A DNA stretch of 64,000 nt from Kiloniella spongiae (GCF_001026905.1 NZ_LAQL01000006.1:248001-312000); one strand, 5' to 3'; positions 27,535-37,245 are shown, counted from the stretch's first letter. Numbers and translations: made by a program. Notes: generated by a model from the sequence alone, not told the origin.

Positions 27535-28332
27535 ATGACGCTTCGTATTGCTACCTGGAACATTAACTCCGTCAGACAACGTTTAGGCCATCTTAAAGAT
27601 TTTACAGATAGTCACAAACCCGATGTTCTCTGTTTACAAGAAACTAAAGTTCAAGATAGCGAATTCCCATTACATGATATAAAATCAATGGGTTACGAAG
27701 AAGTATTTTTCCATGGACAAAAAAGTTATAACGGCGTCGCGATTCTTTGCAAAAACACCGTTAAAAATCATGAAAAGATAATCTGGTGTGGGAAAGATGA
27801 CCGTAGACATATCGCCATTGCGTTAAATAATGGCCTCGAAGTTCATAATTTTTATGTTCCTTCAGGCGGCCCCATTCCGGACCCGGAACAAAATGACAAA
27901 TTTGCTCATAAGCTCCAGTTCCTCAAAGAAATGTCCAAATGGGCCAAAAAACCAGACGTTAAAGAGAAAAAACTGATCCTTGTTGGTGACCTAAATGTCG
28001 CTCCGTTGGAAAAGGATGTTTGGAACCACAAAAAGCTCCTTAAATCTGTTGGACACACGCCATTAGAAAGTGAGCTGATGGCAAAACTTAGAAAATCAGG
28101 CGACTTAATTGACGTTGGTCGTCATTTTATTCCTGAAGACCAGCCTCTCTACAGCTGGTGGGGCTATCGCTATAAACCTTCCTTTGAGAAAGACTATGGA
28201 TGGCGTTTGGATCACATACTTGCCACCCAAAGTCTGAAATCTGCTTTGAAAAACTTTGAAGTTGTTAGGCACACACGTGGTTGGGAAAAGCCATCTGATC
28301 ATGTTCCAAATATCGTCGATATCGACATCTGA
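27535..28332 (+). CDS. xth: Exodeoxyribonuclease III
   Basis: The protein is an AP endonuclease and 3'-5' exonuclease in base excision repair. It is 265 residues from the ATG at 27535, which directly follows the inverted repeat; an upstream TTG at 27511 is in frame but lies within the repeat. Marks are ATWNINSVRQR, LCLQETKVQD with the metal-binding Glu, LVGDLNVAPLEKDVW with catalytic Asp/Asn, and GWEKPSDHVPNIVDIDI with the catalytic His-Asp pair. It stands alone. Expression may depend on the repeat. Confidence 0.96.
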   Translation: MTLRIATWNINSVRQRLGHLKDFTDSHKPDVLCLQETKVQDSEFPLHDIKSMGYEEVFFHGQKSYNGVAILCKNTVKNHEKIIWCGKDDRRHIAIALNNGLEVHNFYVPSGGPIPDPEQNDKFAHKLQFLKEMSKWAKKPDVKEKKLILVGDLNVAPLEKDVWNHKKLLKSVGHTPLESELMAKLRKSGDLIDVGRHFIPEDQPLYSWWGYRYKPSFEKDYGWRLDHILATQSLKSALKNFEVVRHTRGWEKPSDHVPNIVDIDI

Positions 28333-28597
28333 TTTCCACATGTCGTTTATAGCTTTTCTCATGTCGGTTACAAAATCCTAAGTCTTAAACCAAAGAACTG
28401 ATCACACAGCTCTCTCTAGCTTAAAAAATAGAGATCGAGCTGAAAATTCAGCTACTCCGACACTGTATTTAAGTGAAGGATAATAGGTTAGCGATAGAAG
28501 AGCCAAGTTGAAATTAAGCTGTGCATAAATATCAAGATTAAAGGCGATTTAAGAGTAAAAGAAATATCATCTTAAACTTCTAAATATAGTCAAAGTT

Positions 28598-29062
28598 CTA
28601 GCCTGCTTTTTCAGCCAAGACGTTTCGGGCCTCTGTTAATTGACTGGTCGTATGATCAATGCGGTGCGCAAGCACCCGCATAACTTCCACACCCATTTCC
28701 GGGAAATCCATCACCATATTAAAGAAAAGCTCTTTGGTAATTTTTAATGTAATGAGTTCCGACGTGGCTTTAACAGTCGCCGTCCTTGGTACATCACAAA
28801 GAATAGCAATTTCACCAACAAAGTCATTTTTCCCAAAAGAAGCAACAACAAGAGGACCATCATCCGTATCAACAATGACATCGGCTTCACCTTCGATAAA
28901 GATATAAGCCGCATCCCCCGCATCTCCCTGATGGAAAAGCTCTTTTCCCTCTTTGAAAATCAGGCGTTCACTTGCAAAGGCCATAAGCTTTAATCTGGAA
29001 GGATCAATATTTGCGAAGAGCGGAATATTCTTTAGCACTTCAACTTCTTGTTCGATAGACAT
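28598..29062 (-). CDS. Cyclic-nucleotide-binding domain protein (cNMP, CAP_ED type)
   Basis: The 154-residue protein is one cyclic-nucleotide-binding fold without an attached DNA-binding domain. The phosphate-binding cassette is GEIAILCDVPRTATVKA at residues 83-99, with the ribose-binding Glu84 and the phosphate-binding Arg93 both present, so cAMP or cGMP binding is expected. It lies 73 bases downstream of the unusual ABC protein gene and on the same strand, so the two are probably co-transcribed. The domain may set the activity of that ABC protein or of an unknown partner. A regulator of transcription is unlikely since no helix-turn-helix follows. Confidence 0.88.
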   Translation of the reverse strand: MSIEQEVEVLKNIPLFANIDPSRLKLMAFASERLIFKEGKELFHQGDAGDAAYIFIEGEADVIVDTDDGPLVVASFGKNDFVGEIAILCDVPRTATVKATSELITLKITKELFFNMVMDFPEMGVEVMRVLAHRIDHTTSQLTEARNVLAEKAG

Positions 29063-29135
29063 TTACCCTGCTTCCCCACTTACTCTGTTTCTCGTGGTAG
29101 TTTTTGCGTTAGTTTTTTTGGTTAGTTTTGTACCT

Positions 29136-31853
29136 CTATTCGTCATCAATAAGGCTTTTTAAAACTTTACCCTCTTTGTTCAGTTCGTCGAAACTGCCAC
29201 TTTCGACAACTTTTCCATTCTGCATAACTATAACATATTCAAAGTGTTGCGACAGGCTTGCCCTCTGCAATGTCCAGCAAACGCCACGATCTTCCTGGGC
29301 TTCCATGATAGATGACACCAATCTGATCTGGCTTTGTGAATCCATAATTGCCGCTGCTTCGTTTAAAATGAGAAGATCTGGGCGTTTAATGAGCGAGCGT
29401 GCCAGGGCCAGCTTTTGCCGCTGAACACTGCTCAAACGATTTCCAGCAATGCCGACATTAAATTCAAGCCCCACCTCTATAACCTCTGACCGCAATCCCA
29501 ATTCATCCAGAAGTTCTGTCATCACCCGCCCGATAGTCGCACCTGCTTCAGCTCGGCCATAAGCCAAGCGGCCAAAGAGGATATTATCCTGAATACTTGC
29601 CGCTGAGTTATAGTTATCCGGATCGTAAAACTCGACGGCATCCGGATCACGACTTTCCAGTTTTTCGGCAAATATCTTACGGGCCTTCAAAATTTTTGCT
29701 TCAACGTCTTCCGTCACGAGCCCAAGACGATGACGGGCCTCAACATAATCGAAAGGTAGGTACATCAAAGCTTCACGGTCAGAATCCGAAATATCAGAGA
29801 AGTTACTTTTGTCGGCTCGTTTTACAATCTTATCGAATTCCGGCAGATCGTCAGCAGAGATAAAGCTGAATTGTTCAAAGAACTGATGAGACGGAGGAAG
29901 GCCCATAAACAGTTCAACCATGGTTCGGGCAATAGAAAGACCCATATTATAGATACTGTCTCTTAAATCAGCCTCTTTGACAGCCTCACGCAAGATAGGC
30001 ATCGCTAAAAGATTATTTCCTGCGTACTGTTTTTTACGTGGTGTTCCGAATAATAAATTTTCACGTAAAGTCGCATTATTGTTATATTTCTCAGGATCAA
30101 ATGCGATAACAAGATCTTCGTCACCAGTCGTTTTCAAATGCTCTTTCAATGCAATCCTGGCTCCCAGAATACTCTCTGCAATATCCGGGCGATTTTCACT
30201 ATCTACGATGCCGCTCAAACCAAAGAGATAAACATCTTCTGCAAAATCAACGGCGCGCAATACTTCTGTTACGCGAGGGACCAATTCAGCCGGATCATTT
30301 ATCCCTGCAGAGGTAAAATCAATCCACTCACCATCCGGGTTTAAGGCGATATTTCCTGTCCTAAGAGCTTCTTGTTTTTCCCTAAGAAGTTCAGCCTCAG
30401 AATTAGAAAGGCAGGCTGGATCTTTGATCATCCAGTTCCGTAACCCATAAAAAAGATTATCCATAACAGACATGGGAAAGAGATAAGCTTCTGAGCTAAC
30501 GTAAGAAATTCGACGTCCGGTAATAGCAGAAGGCAGATGTGCTATCGGCTTGCCCCCTATTTTCATCGATCCAGAAGACGACTTAACCAGATTGGCCAGA
30601 AGCAACCCTAAATATTCTTTCCCACTGCTGGCATTTCCAACAACGGCAATTTTCTTATCAACACCAACTGTGAAAGTGATGCCTTCCAGGAGCCTGTTTT
30701 CATTTTCATCTACAAGACCAAGATTACTGACAACAATATCACCTGTCAGCGGCGGGCTATGCTTCTCTTCAAGCTGTTGCATTTCAGCCTCGATCATACC
30801 GCTTGGCTGGAACTGATCAGCAACCTGCTCGTATTTGATTTGGACATCATTCCGTTGTTGATCCCAGTTAATGAGATCTTTTATAGGAGGCGGCAAATCT
30901 TTGTAGGCAGCAAGAACGGCTACAAGCGTACCAATTTCAAACTGCCCGGTAATGACCAAATACCCACCGCCAAGATAGAAGATAAAGGGTGTTATTTGTG
31001 CCAGTAAATTATTCAAAAATTTAACAAAAAACTTTCGCTGATAGATTTCATACCGAATTTTGAAAATCTTGCCGAGCCGATTTGATATCTCGGCACGTTC
31101 ATAGTTACTGGTATCGTGAGACTGGATTTCTACGGCACCTTCGACCAATTCACTGACTCGCCCGGCCAAAGCCCGCGCAGTCATTTGGCGTTGACGGCCA
31201 AGATCCAGAATACGTTTGCGTAGTTTGGGAATGACAAAAGCTTGTACGAGAACAATACTCATCGCCACAACGCCCAGCCAAACATTCTGAACCATGATAA
31301 AGATCAACGCCGTTAAGGCCTGACCGCCCAAAAAGAACGGGGTAACAATCGCATCGCCAATAAAACCACCAAGAGGTTCAACTTCATCTTTGAGCATGGT
31401 TGCAATTTCAGCCTGTTTAACACGGCGCGTATGCATAACAGGAAAACGCAGAATGCGATCGGTCAACTCGAAACGTAATCTCCGGAGCATCCGCTCGCCC
31501 AGTTGGCCTTTCAACGTATTAATAACAAACTTAAAGAGCCCATTAACCAGCACAAGTCCCAGAAAAGAAAAACACAATGCAAACAACAACGCAATTTGTG
31601 TTAAATCAAAACCTTCAAATAAAACAACTTTCTCACCAAAGATTGCTTCTCCAAAAGGAAGTTCAAACCGCATGAAAGATAAAGTAGAGTTGATGTCTGC
31701 GAAATTCTGAGAGTCAACAGCACGATTTATGATGCTTTTTGGTAAATCCAATGAAAGGAAATAAAAGGGCATGGATGCCAGCACCAGGAAAAGAATTTTA
31801 ATTTGATCTTTTCTACTGTGCTTCCAAATATACTTGAAAAGTCTTTGTTCCAT
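29136..31853 (-). CDS. Unusual ABC exporter-like membrane protein with degenerate, expanded nucleotide-binding domain
   Basis: The protein is about 905-912 residues; residue numbers here count from a GTG at 31874, and ATG at 31853 is the likely start. An ABC exporter membrane domain covers residues 25-340. The ATPase domain departs from the family. The P-loop is GNASSGKE (413-420), with Glu in place of Ser/Thr. The usual Q-loop Gln is missing at 461. The FPMSVMDNLFYG stretch that follows it (467-477) is repeated twice more as NATLRENLLFG (600-610) and SAASIQDNILFG (757-768), with helical inserts of about 120-140 residues between. The signature LSSVQRQ (814-820) is present, but Walker B is LLILNEA (834-840, Asp to Asn), and the switch His is Gln at 870. 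It is linked to a cyclic-nucleotide-binding gene. Confidence 0.85.
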   Translation of the reverse strand: MEQRLFKYIWKHSRKDQIKILFLVLASMPFYFLSLDLPKSIINRAVDSQNFADINSTLSFMRFELPFGEAIFGEKVVLFEGFDLTQIALLFALCFSFLGLVLVNGLFKFVINTLKGQLGERMLRRLRFELTDRILRFPVMHTRRVKQAEIATMLKDEVEPLGGFIGDAIVTPFFLGGQALTALIFIMVQNVWLGVVAMSIVLVQAFVIPKLRKRILDLGRQRQMTARALAGRVSELVEGAVEIQSHDTSNYERAEISNRLGKIFKIRYEIYQRKFFVKFLNNLLAQITPFIFYLGGGYLVITGQFEIGTLVAVLAAYKDLPPPIKDLINWDQQRNDVQIKYEQVADQFQPSGMIEAEMQQLEEKHSPPLTGDIVVSNLGLVDENENRLLEGITFTVGVDKKIAVVGNASSGKEYLGLLLANLVKSSSGSMKIGGKPIAHLPSAITGRRISYVSSEAYLFPMSVMDNLFYGLRNWMIKDPACLSNSEAELLREKQEALRTGNIALNPDGEWIDFTSAGINDPAELVPRVTEVLRAVDFAEDVYLFGLSGIVDSENRPDIAESILGARIALKEHLKTTGDEDLVIAFDPEKYNNNATLRENLLFGTPRKKQYAGNNLLAMPILREAVKEADLRDSIYNMGLSIARTMVELFMGLPPSHQFFEQFSFISADDLPEFDKIVKRADKSNFSDISDSDREALMYLPFDYVEARHRLGLVTEDVEAKILKARKIFAEKLESRDPDAVEFYDPDNYNSAASIQDNILFGRLAYGRAEAGATIGRVMTELLDELGLRSEVIEVGLEFNVGIAGNRLSSVQRQKLALARSLIKRPDLLILNEAAAIMDSQSQIRLVSSIMEAQEDRGVCWTLQRASLSQHFEYVIVMQNGKVVESGSFDELNKEGKVLKSLIDDE

Positions 31854-32232
31854 TGCGCCCCAAATCCCCCGCACCCGGCCTTAATAAAACTAAAACCGCG
31901 GCCAATACATCTGTATTTCAAACAGGTTACAAGATAAATCCTAAATTCTATTGAGTAAACTACCCACAAATTTTTAACGCCTGAGAAAACCAGCCTATCC
32001 GAAGTGCGAACAGAGGTAAACTCACGGTAATAAACACATTGTTATTCGTTGTGTAATACTCGAATAGAGAGACTATGTTAGCTTAATAATATTGGATATA
32101 TTATGTTATTAAACATATCTATCTGACAAAAATATTTTTAATAACATATAGTTACATTAATCTGAATTTAACTACCCAAGAAAAATTATACCAAAAAGCT
32201 CTATTGGCATTATTCTTTCTTGGGTCCTGGGA
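31854..32232. other. AT-rich gap with two inverted repeats before the glycosyltransferase array
   Basis: A 12-base perfect inverted repeat (TATGTTATTAAA at 32102-32113, mirrored at 32137-32148) and a second hairpin with a nine-base stem (CCCAAGAAA at 32175-32183 with TTTCTTGGG at 32216-32224) are present. The second ends eight bases before the ATG at 32233 and holds a nested CCAA/TTGG stem. I see no gene, and the rest is plain AT-rich sequence that may hold divergent promoters for the ABC gene and for the array. Confidence 0.7.
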
Positions 32233-33531
32233 ATGAAATGTGGCATAGTCGCCAGCATTACCGAGGGGAGCAAAACCATTACACAAGACAGTACACACAT
32301 CGTTGATGATCATAAAAGCACCCGTGTTCTGATCTATAGTCACGATAGCTTTGGCTTGGGCCATTTACGCCGCTGTCGGGAAATTGCCCATACACTGGTA
32401 GAAGAACATAAAAACTTATCCGTTTTGATTTTATCCGGCTCGCCAATCATTGGGTCATTCGGGTTTAAAGCCCGCGTGGATTTTGTCCGCATACCCGGAG
32501 TCATCAAACTGAGAAATGGCGATTACACATCGCTCAACCTACACATTGATATTGAACAAACCCTGAGCATCCGATCATCCATTATCAAGCATACAGCAGA
32601 GTTTTATGATCCGGATCTGTTCATTGTGGATAAAGAACCTCTGGGACTAAGAGGCGAAGTGGAAGATACATTACGCTTGCTCAAAAACCGTGGCACTCCT
32701 TGTGTACTAGGCCTGAGAGATGTCATGGATGATCCAGATCTTCTCTCTACTGAGTGGGAGCGCAAAAACACCGCACCTGCCTTATCCGAATACTATGACG
32801 ACATCTGGATCTATGGTCTTCCACAAATTTGTGACCCCCTAGACGGCATTGATCTTCCTCCGTCAGTCCAACGGAAAATGACCTACACTGGCTATCTACG
32901 TCGGACCGGTGGCAGCGATGTACCAATGCCTGTACTTGAAAAAATTGGTGAAGAAACACCTTACTTACTCGTGACTGTCGGCGGCGGTGGTGATGGCGAA
33001 GAAATTATTGATTGGGTGATCTCCGCCTATGAAAACGATCCAGATCTTCCTTATCCAGCGCTGATTGCCCTTGGGCCTTTTATGAATAGTGATCTTCAGC
33101 ATGATTTTCAGGTCCGTGCCAGCAAATTACCTAATGTTGAAGCCATAACCTTTAATGCCCAATTCGAAAGTCTGGTCGATCGAGCCATCGGCATTGTTGG
33201 TATGGGGGGATACAATACTTTTTGTGAGATTCTTTCCTATGATAAGCGCGCACTCATCGTTCCAAGAACTGTCCCCAGGATGGAACAATACATCCGGGCC
33301 AGTCGCGCACAGGAACTCGGTTTGGTTCGTATGTTGGAAAATGACGACAAACGCGATCCGCAAAAAATGGCAACAGCCTTAAGGAACTTACCTCAGCAAC
33401 ATCTACCATCTGATGTCGTCGTACCAGGTTTGCTTGACGGTCAGAAAAACGTCATCAAACTTGCTGATAACTGTTTCAAGGCAAAGCTGTCAAAACTGGG
33501 ATTGATCGACAAACTATCAAATACAAATTAA
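32233..33531 (+). CDS. MurG-like glycosyltransferase, paralogue 1 of the array
   Basis: This GT-B-fold protein of 432 residues has the opening VLIYSHDSFGLGHLRRCREIAHTL, VDKEPLGLRGEVEDTL in the middle, then TVGGGGDGEEIIDWVI and GGYNTFCEILSYDKRALIVP near the C terminus, where UDP-sugar is bound in MurG-like enzymes. It is a remote paralogue of the two genes at 36040 and 37882. This family (COG4671-type predicted glycosyltransferases) has no characterised reaction that I can point to. It opens a run of genes on the plus strand and follows a hairpin leader. The exact start is open because the ribosome site is weak. Confidence 0.85.
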   Translation: MKCGIVASITEGSKTITQDSTHIVDDHKSTRVLIYSHDSFGLGHLRRCREIAHTLVEEHKNLSVLILSGSPIIGSFGFKARVDFVRIPGVIKLRNGDYTSLNLHIDIEQTLSIRSSIIKHTAEFYDPDLFIVDKEPLGLRGEVEDTLRLLKNRGTPCVLGLRDVMDDPDLLSTEWERKNTAPALSEYYDDIWIYGLPQICDPLDGIDLPPSVQRKMTYTGYLRRTGGSDVPMPVLEKIGEETPYLLVTVGGGGDGEEIIDWVISAYENDPDLPYPALIALGPFMNSDLQHDFQVRASKLPNVEAITFNAQFESLVDRAIGIVGMGGYNTFCEILSYDKRALIVPRTVPRMEQYIRASRAQELGLVRMLENDDKRDPQKMATALRNLPQQHLPSDVVVPGLLDGQKNVIKLADNCFKAKLSKLGLIDKLSNTN

Positions 33532-33612
33532 CCTCACCTGCTTAATCGTGTTCTTCATCAGAAACACCTCTTCGAAAACCATGCAGAAGCACAAGAGATA
33601 TAGTCCGACGGT

Positions 33613-34836
33613 ATGAAAAAAATAACCGTAATCCTAAAGGGTTACCCGCGCCTTTCCGAAACCTTTATCGCACAGGAACTTCTTGCGCTGGAACAACGCG
33701 GACTGGATCTTTCACTGGTCTCTCTCCGCCACCCCACGGACACATCCACGCATCCCATTCATCAAGAAATCAAGGCTCCCGTTAGCTACCTGCCTGAATA
33801 TGCTTATCAAGAACCTTTGCGAGTCTTAAAAAGCTGGTGGAAAGTCCGAAAACTGGCTGGCTACCAAAGGGCCTTTTCCCTTTTCATCAAAGATCTAAAA
33901 CGCGACCGAACCCCAAATCGGATCAGACGCTTTGCCCAAGCTTGCGTTCTCGCTTCTGAGTTACCAGAAGACATCGATTGGCTCTATGCGCATTTTTTGC
34001 ATACACCATCTTCAGTGACACGCTATGCATCCTTTATGAGGGATATTCCCTGGTGCGGATCAGCCCATGCCAAGGATATATGGACATCTCCGGAATGGGA
34101 ACTGCGGGAAAAGCTATCCGACATTAAATGGTTGGCGACCTGCACGAAATTCAACGTGGATTATTTAAGAGGCTTAACCGAAAATAAAAGCCGTGTAGAT
34201 CTAGTCTACCACGGTCTTGATTTTGATCGTTTTAATAAAACTGCTCATGACCATTCCCGGAATGACGGAAGCTCAGAAGATAAAAGCGTAACTCTGATAT
34301 CCGTTGGACGTGCCGTTGCAAAAAAAGGATATGACGATCTCTTAAAAGCTCTTTCCTCTTTACCACAAACATTACATTGGCACTTCATTCATATCGGTGG
34401 AGGAACATTAAGCAAGGACCTGAAAAATCAGGCCCAATTATTTGGCATCGCAGATAAAATCACCTGGATGGGCGCGCAACCTCAGGAAGTGGTTCTGGAG
34501 CAATATCGAAAAGCAGATCTTTTTGTTTTAGCATCAAGAATCACAGAAGATGGAGATCGCGACGGGATGCCAAATGTGCTTATGGAAGCACAAAGTCAGG
34601 CTCTGGCCTGCCTTTCAACCGATATATCTGCTATACCTGAACTTATCATCAACAATGAAACAGGTTTATTAGTTTCACAAGAAAACCCGGATGCTTTAGG
34701 CGCTGCACTCAAAAAGCTCATCGAAAATCCCTCACTCAGGGAAAAACTGGGGCAAGCCGGAGCAAAACGCGTAAGAGGTGAGTTTTCCATGAAACAAGGT
34801 ATCGATCAGCTTTTTGACCGGTTCACGGCAAAATAG
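33613..34836 (+). CDS. Family 4 glycosyltransferase, WcaL-like
   Basis: The protein is 407 residues and begins KKITVILKGYPRLSETFIAQELLALEQRG, the usual start of a WcaL-like enzyme (colanic acid type). The C-terminal GT4 domain has LISVGRAVAKKGYDDLLKAL, a GAQPQEVVLEQYRKADLFVLAS donor-binding stretch, and GMPNVLMEAQSQALACLSTDISAIPE, with the EX7E-type residues of GT4. The product likely adds a sugar to a lipid-linked or surface saccharide in the cytoplasm. It lies 81 bases after the first glycosyltransferase. Confidence 0.9.
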   Translation: MKKITVILKGYPRLSETFIAQELLALEQRGLDLSLVSLRHPTDTSTHPIHQEIKAPVSYLPEYAYQEPLRVLKSWWKVRKLAGYQRAFSLFIKDLKRDRTPNRIRRFAQACVLASELPEDIDWLYAHFLHTPSSVTRYASFMRDIPWCGSAHAKDIWTSPEWELREKLSDIKWLATCTKFNVDYLRGLTENKSRVDLVYHGLDFDRFNKTAHDHSRNDGSSEDKSVTLISVGRAVAKKGYDDLLKALSSLPQTLHWHFIHIGGGTLSKDLKNQAQLFGIADKITWMGAQPQEVVLEQYRKADLFVLASRITEDGDRDGMPNVLMEAQSQALACLSTDISAIPELIINNETGLLVSQENPDALGAALKKLIENPSLREKLGQAGAKRVRGEFSMKQGIDQLFDRFTAK

Positions 34837-34849
34837 TCAGGCGACAGAA

Positions 34850-36037
34850 ATGCGGATTTCTTTTTACGCCCCCTTAAAATCACCCCGCCACCCTACGCCA
34901 TCAGGCGATCGTCACGTTGCCAGATTACTGATCCAAGCTCTCGAAACTCAGGGACATGACGTTGAAATTGCTTCCCATCTGCGCAGTAGAGACTCAACAG
35001 GCGACAAAGACCGCCAAGCCCGGTTGAAGAATATTGGCGAAAAGCTTGCCGCAAGATATGTAAAAAAAATCCGGGGAAAACCAAAAAACCAGCGTCCAGA
35101 TATTTGGGTCACCTATCATCTCTATTATAAAGCGCCTGACTGGATAGGTCCCCTTGTCTGTGAAGCGCTCAATATTCCCTACATCCCTATAGAAGCCTCC
35201 ATTGCCAACAAACGGGCCAATGGCCCTTGGGATTTAAGTCACCGAGCTGTGGTTTCAGCCGTAAATCAGGCTGAATGTGTCATCAGCCTTAATCCGCATG
35301 ACACGCACTGCCTACCAGAAACTGTCAGAAACTGGTCCCTGCCACCCTTTATTGTTCCCGATCCAATTATAGCAAAACGAGAAAACTGGTCACAGTGTCG
35401 TAAGGTTGCTGCTGAACAATATGGGCTAGATCCACACAAGCAATGGTTACTGGCAATTGCCATGATGCGCCCCGGAGACAAGCTGGAATCATACAAAGTC
35501 CTGTCAAAAGCTTTGCGCGGTCTGCCGGATTTACCTTGGCAGTTAATCATCGTTGGGGATGGACAAGCCAGATCTGAGGTTGAAGCAACCTTTGTATGGG
35601 TGCCAAAAAACAAAATTACCTACACAGGCCAGCTTGCTGCAGAAGAACTAGCAACAATCATTCCCGCGTGTGATATCTATACCTGGCCTGCGGTTAACGA
35701 AGCTTATGGTCTGGCATTTCTAGAAGCCCAGGCTGGTGGATTACCTGTCATCGCAGGAAAAACAGGGGGGGTCCCTGCAGTAGTCTCAGATGGCGAAACG
35801 GGTATTCTGACAACACCAGGAGATCCTGTGGCCTTTGCCGCTGCGCTCAGAAGTTTACTTACAGCCCCGGTGCGTCGCAGAGATATGGGAAAATCTGCCG
35901 CAGAAAAGGTCGAAGCCATGCATAGTTTAACTACAGCCGGACACCGCCTGGATGCAATCCTTGCAACATCCAGAAAAGACTATATTGAACCTGGGTTACC
36001 CCTGTTAGATTATGCCAAAAGAAACAAGACGCTATAA
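34850..36037 (+). CDS. Family 4 glycosyltransferase, second
   Basis: The 395-residue protein starts with MRISFYAPLKSPRHPTPSGDR, the N-terminal nucleotide-sugar fold of a GT4 enzyme, and has LLAIAMMRPGDKLESYKVLSKAL and DIYTWPAVNEAYGLAFLEAQAGGLPVIA. An upstream in-frame start at 34814 lies within the previous gene, so I use the ATG at 34850, thirteen bases after that gene's stop. The gap to the next gene is two bases. The acceptor and donor cannot be read. Confidence 0.88.
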   Translation: MRISFYAPLKSPRHPTPSGDRHVARLLIQALETQGHDVEIASHLRSRDSTGDKDRQARLKNIGEKLAARYVKKIRGKPKNQRPDIWVTYHLYYKAPDWIGPLVCEALNIPYIPIEASIANKRANGPWDLSHRAVVSAVNQAECVISLNPHDTHCLPETVRNWSLPPFIVPDPIIAKRENWSQCRKVAAEQYGLDPHKQWLLAIAMMRPGDKLESYKVLSKALRGLPDLPWQLIIVGDGQARSEVEATFVWVPKNKITYTGQLAAEELATIIPACDIYTWPAVNEAYGLAFLEAQAGGLPVIAGKTGGVPAVVSDGETGILTTPGDPVAFAAALRSLLTAPVRRRDMGKSAAEKVEAMHSLTTAGHRLDAILATSRKDYIEPGLPLLDYAKRNKTL

Positions 36038-36039
36038 CA

Positions 36040-37245
36040 ATGACATCTGAAACCACGAGATCTGATAACCGCATTGACGTTCTCTTTTATGTTCAACATC
36101 TTCTGGGTATTGGACATCAAAAACGAGCCGCAACCCTGACCCGAGCTATGAATAAGGCTGGCCTTTCGGCTGCTTTTGTTTCCGGCGGTATGGATGTACC
36201 CGGGCTGGACACCGGCGATGCACAGTTTTATCAACTCGATCCCGTTCGTTCTGATGGTATCCTGTTCAAAGAATTACTGGATCAACACGATCAGCCAATT
36301 GATAAAGTTTTTAAGGCCAAAAGGGCCAGAGATCTTGTCGATATTTATCGTGCCACAAGGCCCCGACTTTTGTTGTTGGAAATGTTTCCCTTTGGCCGTC
36401 GACAAATGCGTTTTGAGCTTATTCCTTTGCTCGAAGCCGCTAAAATGTCTGGTTTTTCCAGTAAAATAGTCTCATCCGTTCGGGATATTCTCGTCAAAGC
36501 ACCAAAACCGGAACGTATTACCGAAATGCTTGCTTGGGTAGATATCCATTTTGATCACGTTTTGATTCACGGCGATCAAAACCTGATCCCCTTTGACAAA
36601 ACCTTTCATCCCGCGCGTGATATCGCCGATAAAATTCTCTATAGCGGTTATGTTGTTGATGAAAAGGTCGATGGTACTCCTCACCCTACGGATGGTATTG
36701 ATGAGGTTCTGGTTTCAACTGGTGGCGGTGCTGTAAGCGAGCGTCTGATAGAAGCAGCTTTAGAAGCAAGAAAACAAAGTGTTTTGAAAGAAAAACGATG
36801 GCGTATTCTCATCGGACACAGCCTGCCTGAAAAACTGTTCGAAAAATACAAAGCGCAATCAGATAACCACTTGATTGTTGAACGCTCAAGGCCAGATTTT
36901 ACATCACTTTTGGCAAATTGCGCCTTGTCAATAAGTCAGGGTGGATACAACACTGTTATGGAAGTCCTGCGCGCCGGGTGCCCTCGCGTCATTGTTCCCT
37001 ATTCGGGTGGTCTGGAAACTGAACAGACACTCAGGGCCAAACTGTTATCGGAACAAAACGCCCTCACCTACGTGGACGAAGAAACCCTGACAGCAGAAAA
37101 ACTCGCCACAGACATAGAAAAAACATTACAAAACAAACAAAAGCCACCCTCCAGCCTAAATACAAATGGCGCTGAAAACACGGCAACAATTATTTCAAAT
37201 ATTCTTAATGATAAACCATTACAAAAGTTTCTGAAGAATGTCTGA
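36040..37245 (+). CDS. MurG-like glycosyltransferase, paralogue 2 of the array
   Basis: The 401-residue protein begins with DVLFYVQHLLGIGHQKRAATLTRAM and has LLLEMFPFGRRQMRFELIPL, VLIHGDQNLIPFDKTFHP, DEVLVSTGGGAVSERL and SISQGGYNTVMEVLRAGCPRVIV. It is the closest kin of the gene at 37882, and a 23-base stretch of DNA is identical in both (36088-36110 and 37918-37940). The conserved MFPFGRRQMRFEL block occurs in both and is the best mark of this subfamily. It overlaps the phosphatase gene by eight bases, which suggests translational coupling. Confidence 0.88.
   Translation: MTSETTRSDNRIDVLFYVQHLLGIGHQKRAATLTRAMNKAGLSAAFVSGGMDVPGLDTGDAQFYQLDPVRSDGILFKELLDQHDQPIDKVFKAKRARDLVDIYRATRPRLLLLEMFPFGRRQMRFELIPLLEAAKMSGFSSKIVSSVRDILVKAPKPERITEMLAWVDIHFDHVLIHGDQNLIPFDKTFHPARDIADKILYSGYVVDEKVDGTPHPTDGIDEVLVSTGGGAVSERLIEAALEARKQSVLKEKRWRILIGHSLPEKLFEKYKAQSDNHLIVERSRPDFTSLLANCALSISQGGYNTVMEVLRAGCPRVIVPYSGGLETEQTLRAKLLSEQNALTYVDEETLTAEKLATDIEKTLQNKQKPPSSLNTNGAENTATIISNILNDKPLQKFLKNV

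Noticed and set aside
28437-28452. Small palindrome AGCTGAAAATTCAGCT between xth and the cyclic-nucleotide gene
   Set aside because: It has only a two-base centre and seven-base arms and lacks any second feature.
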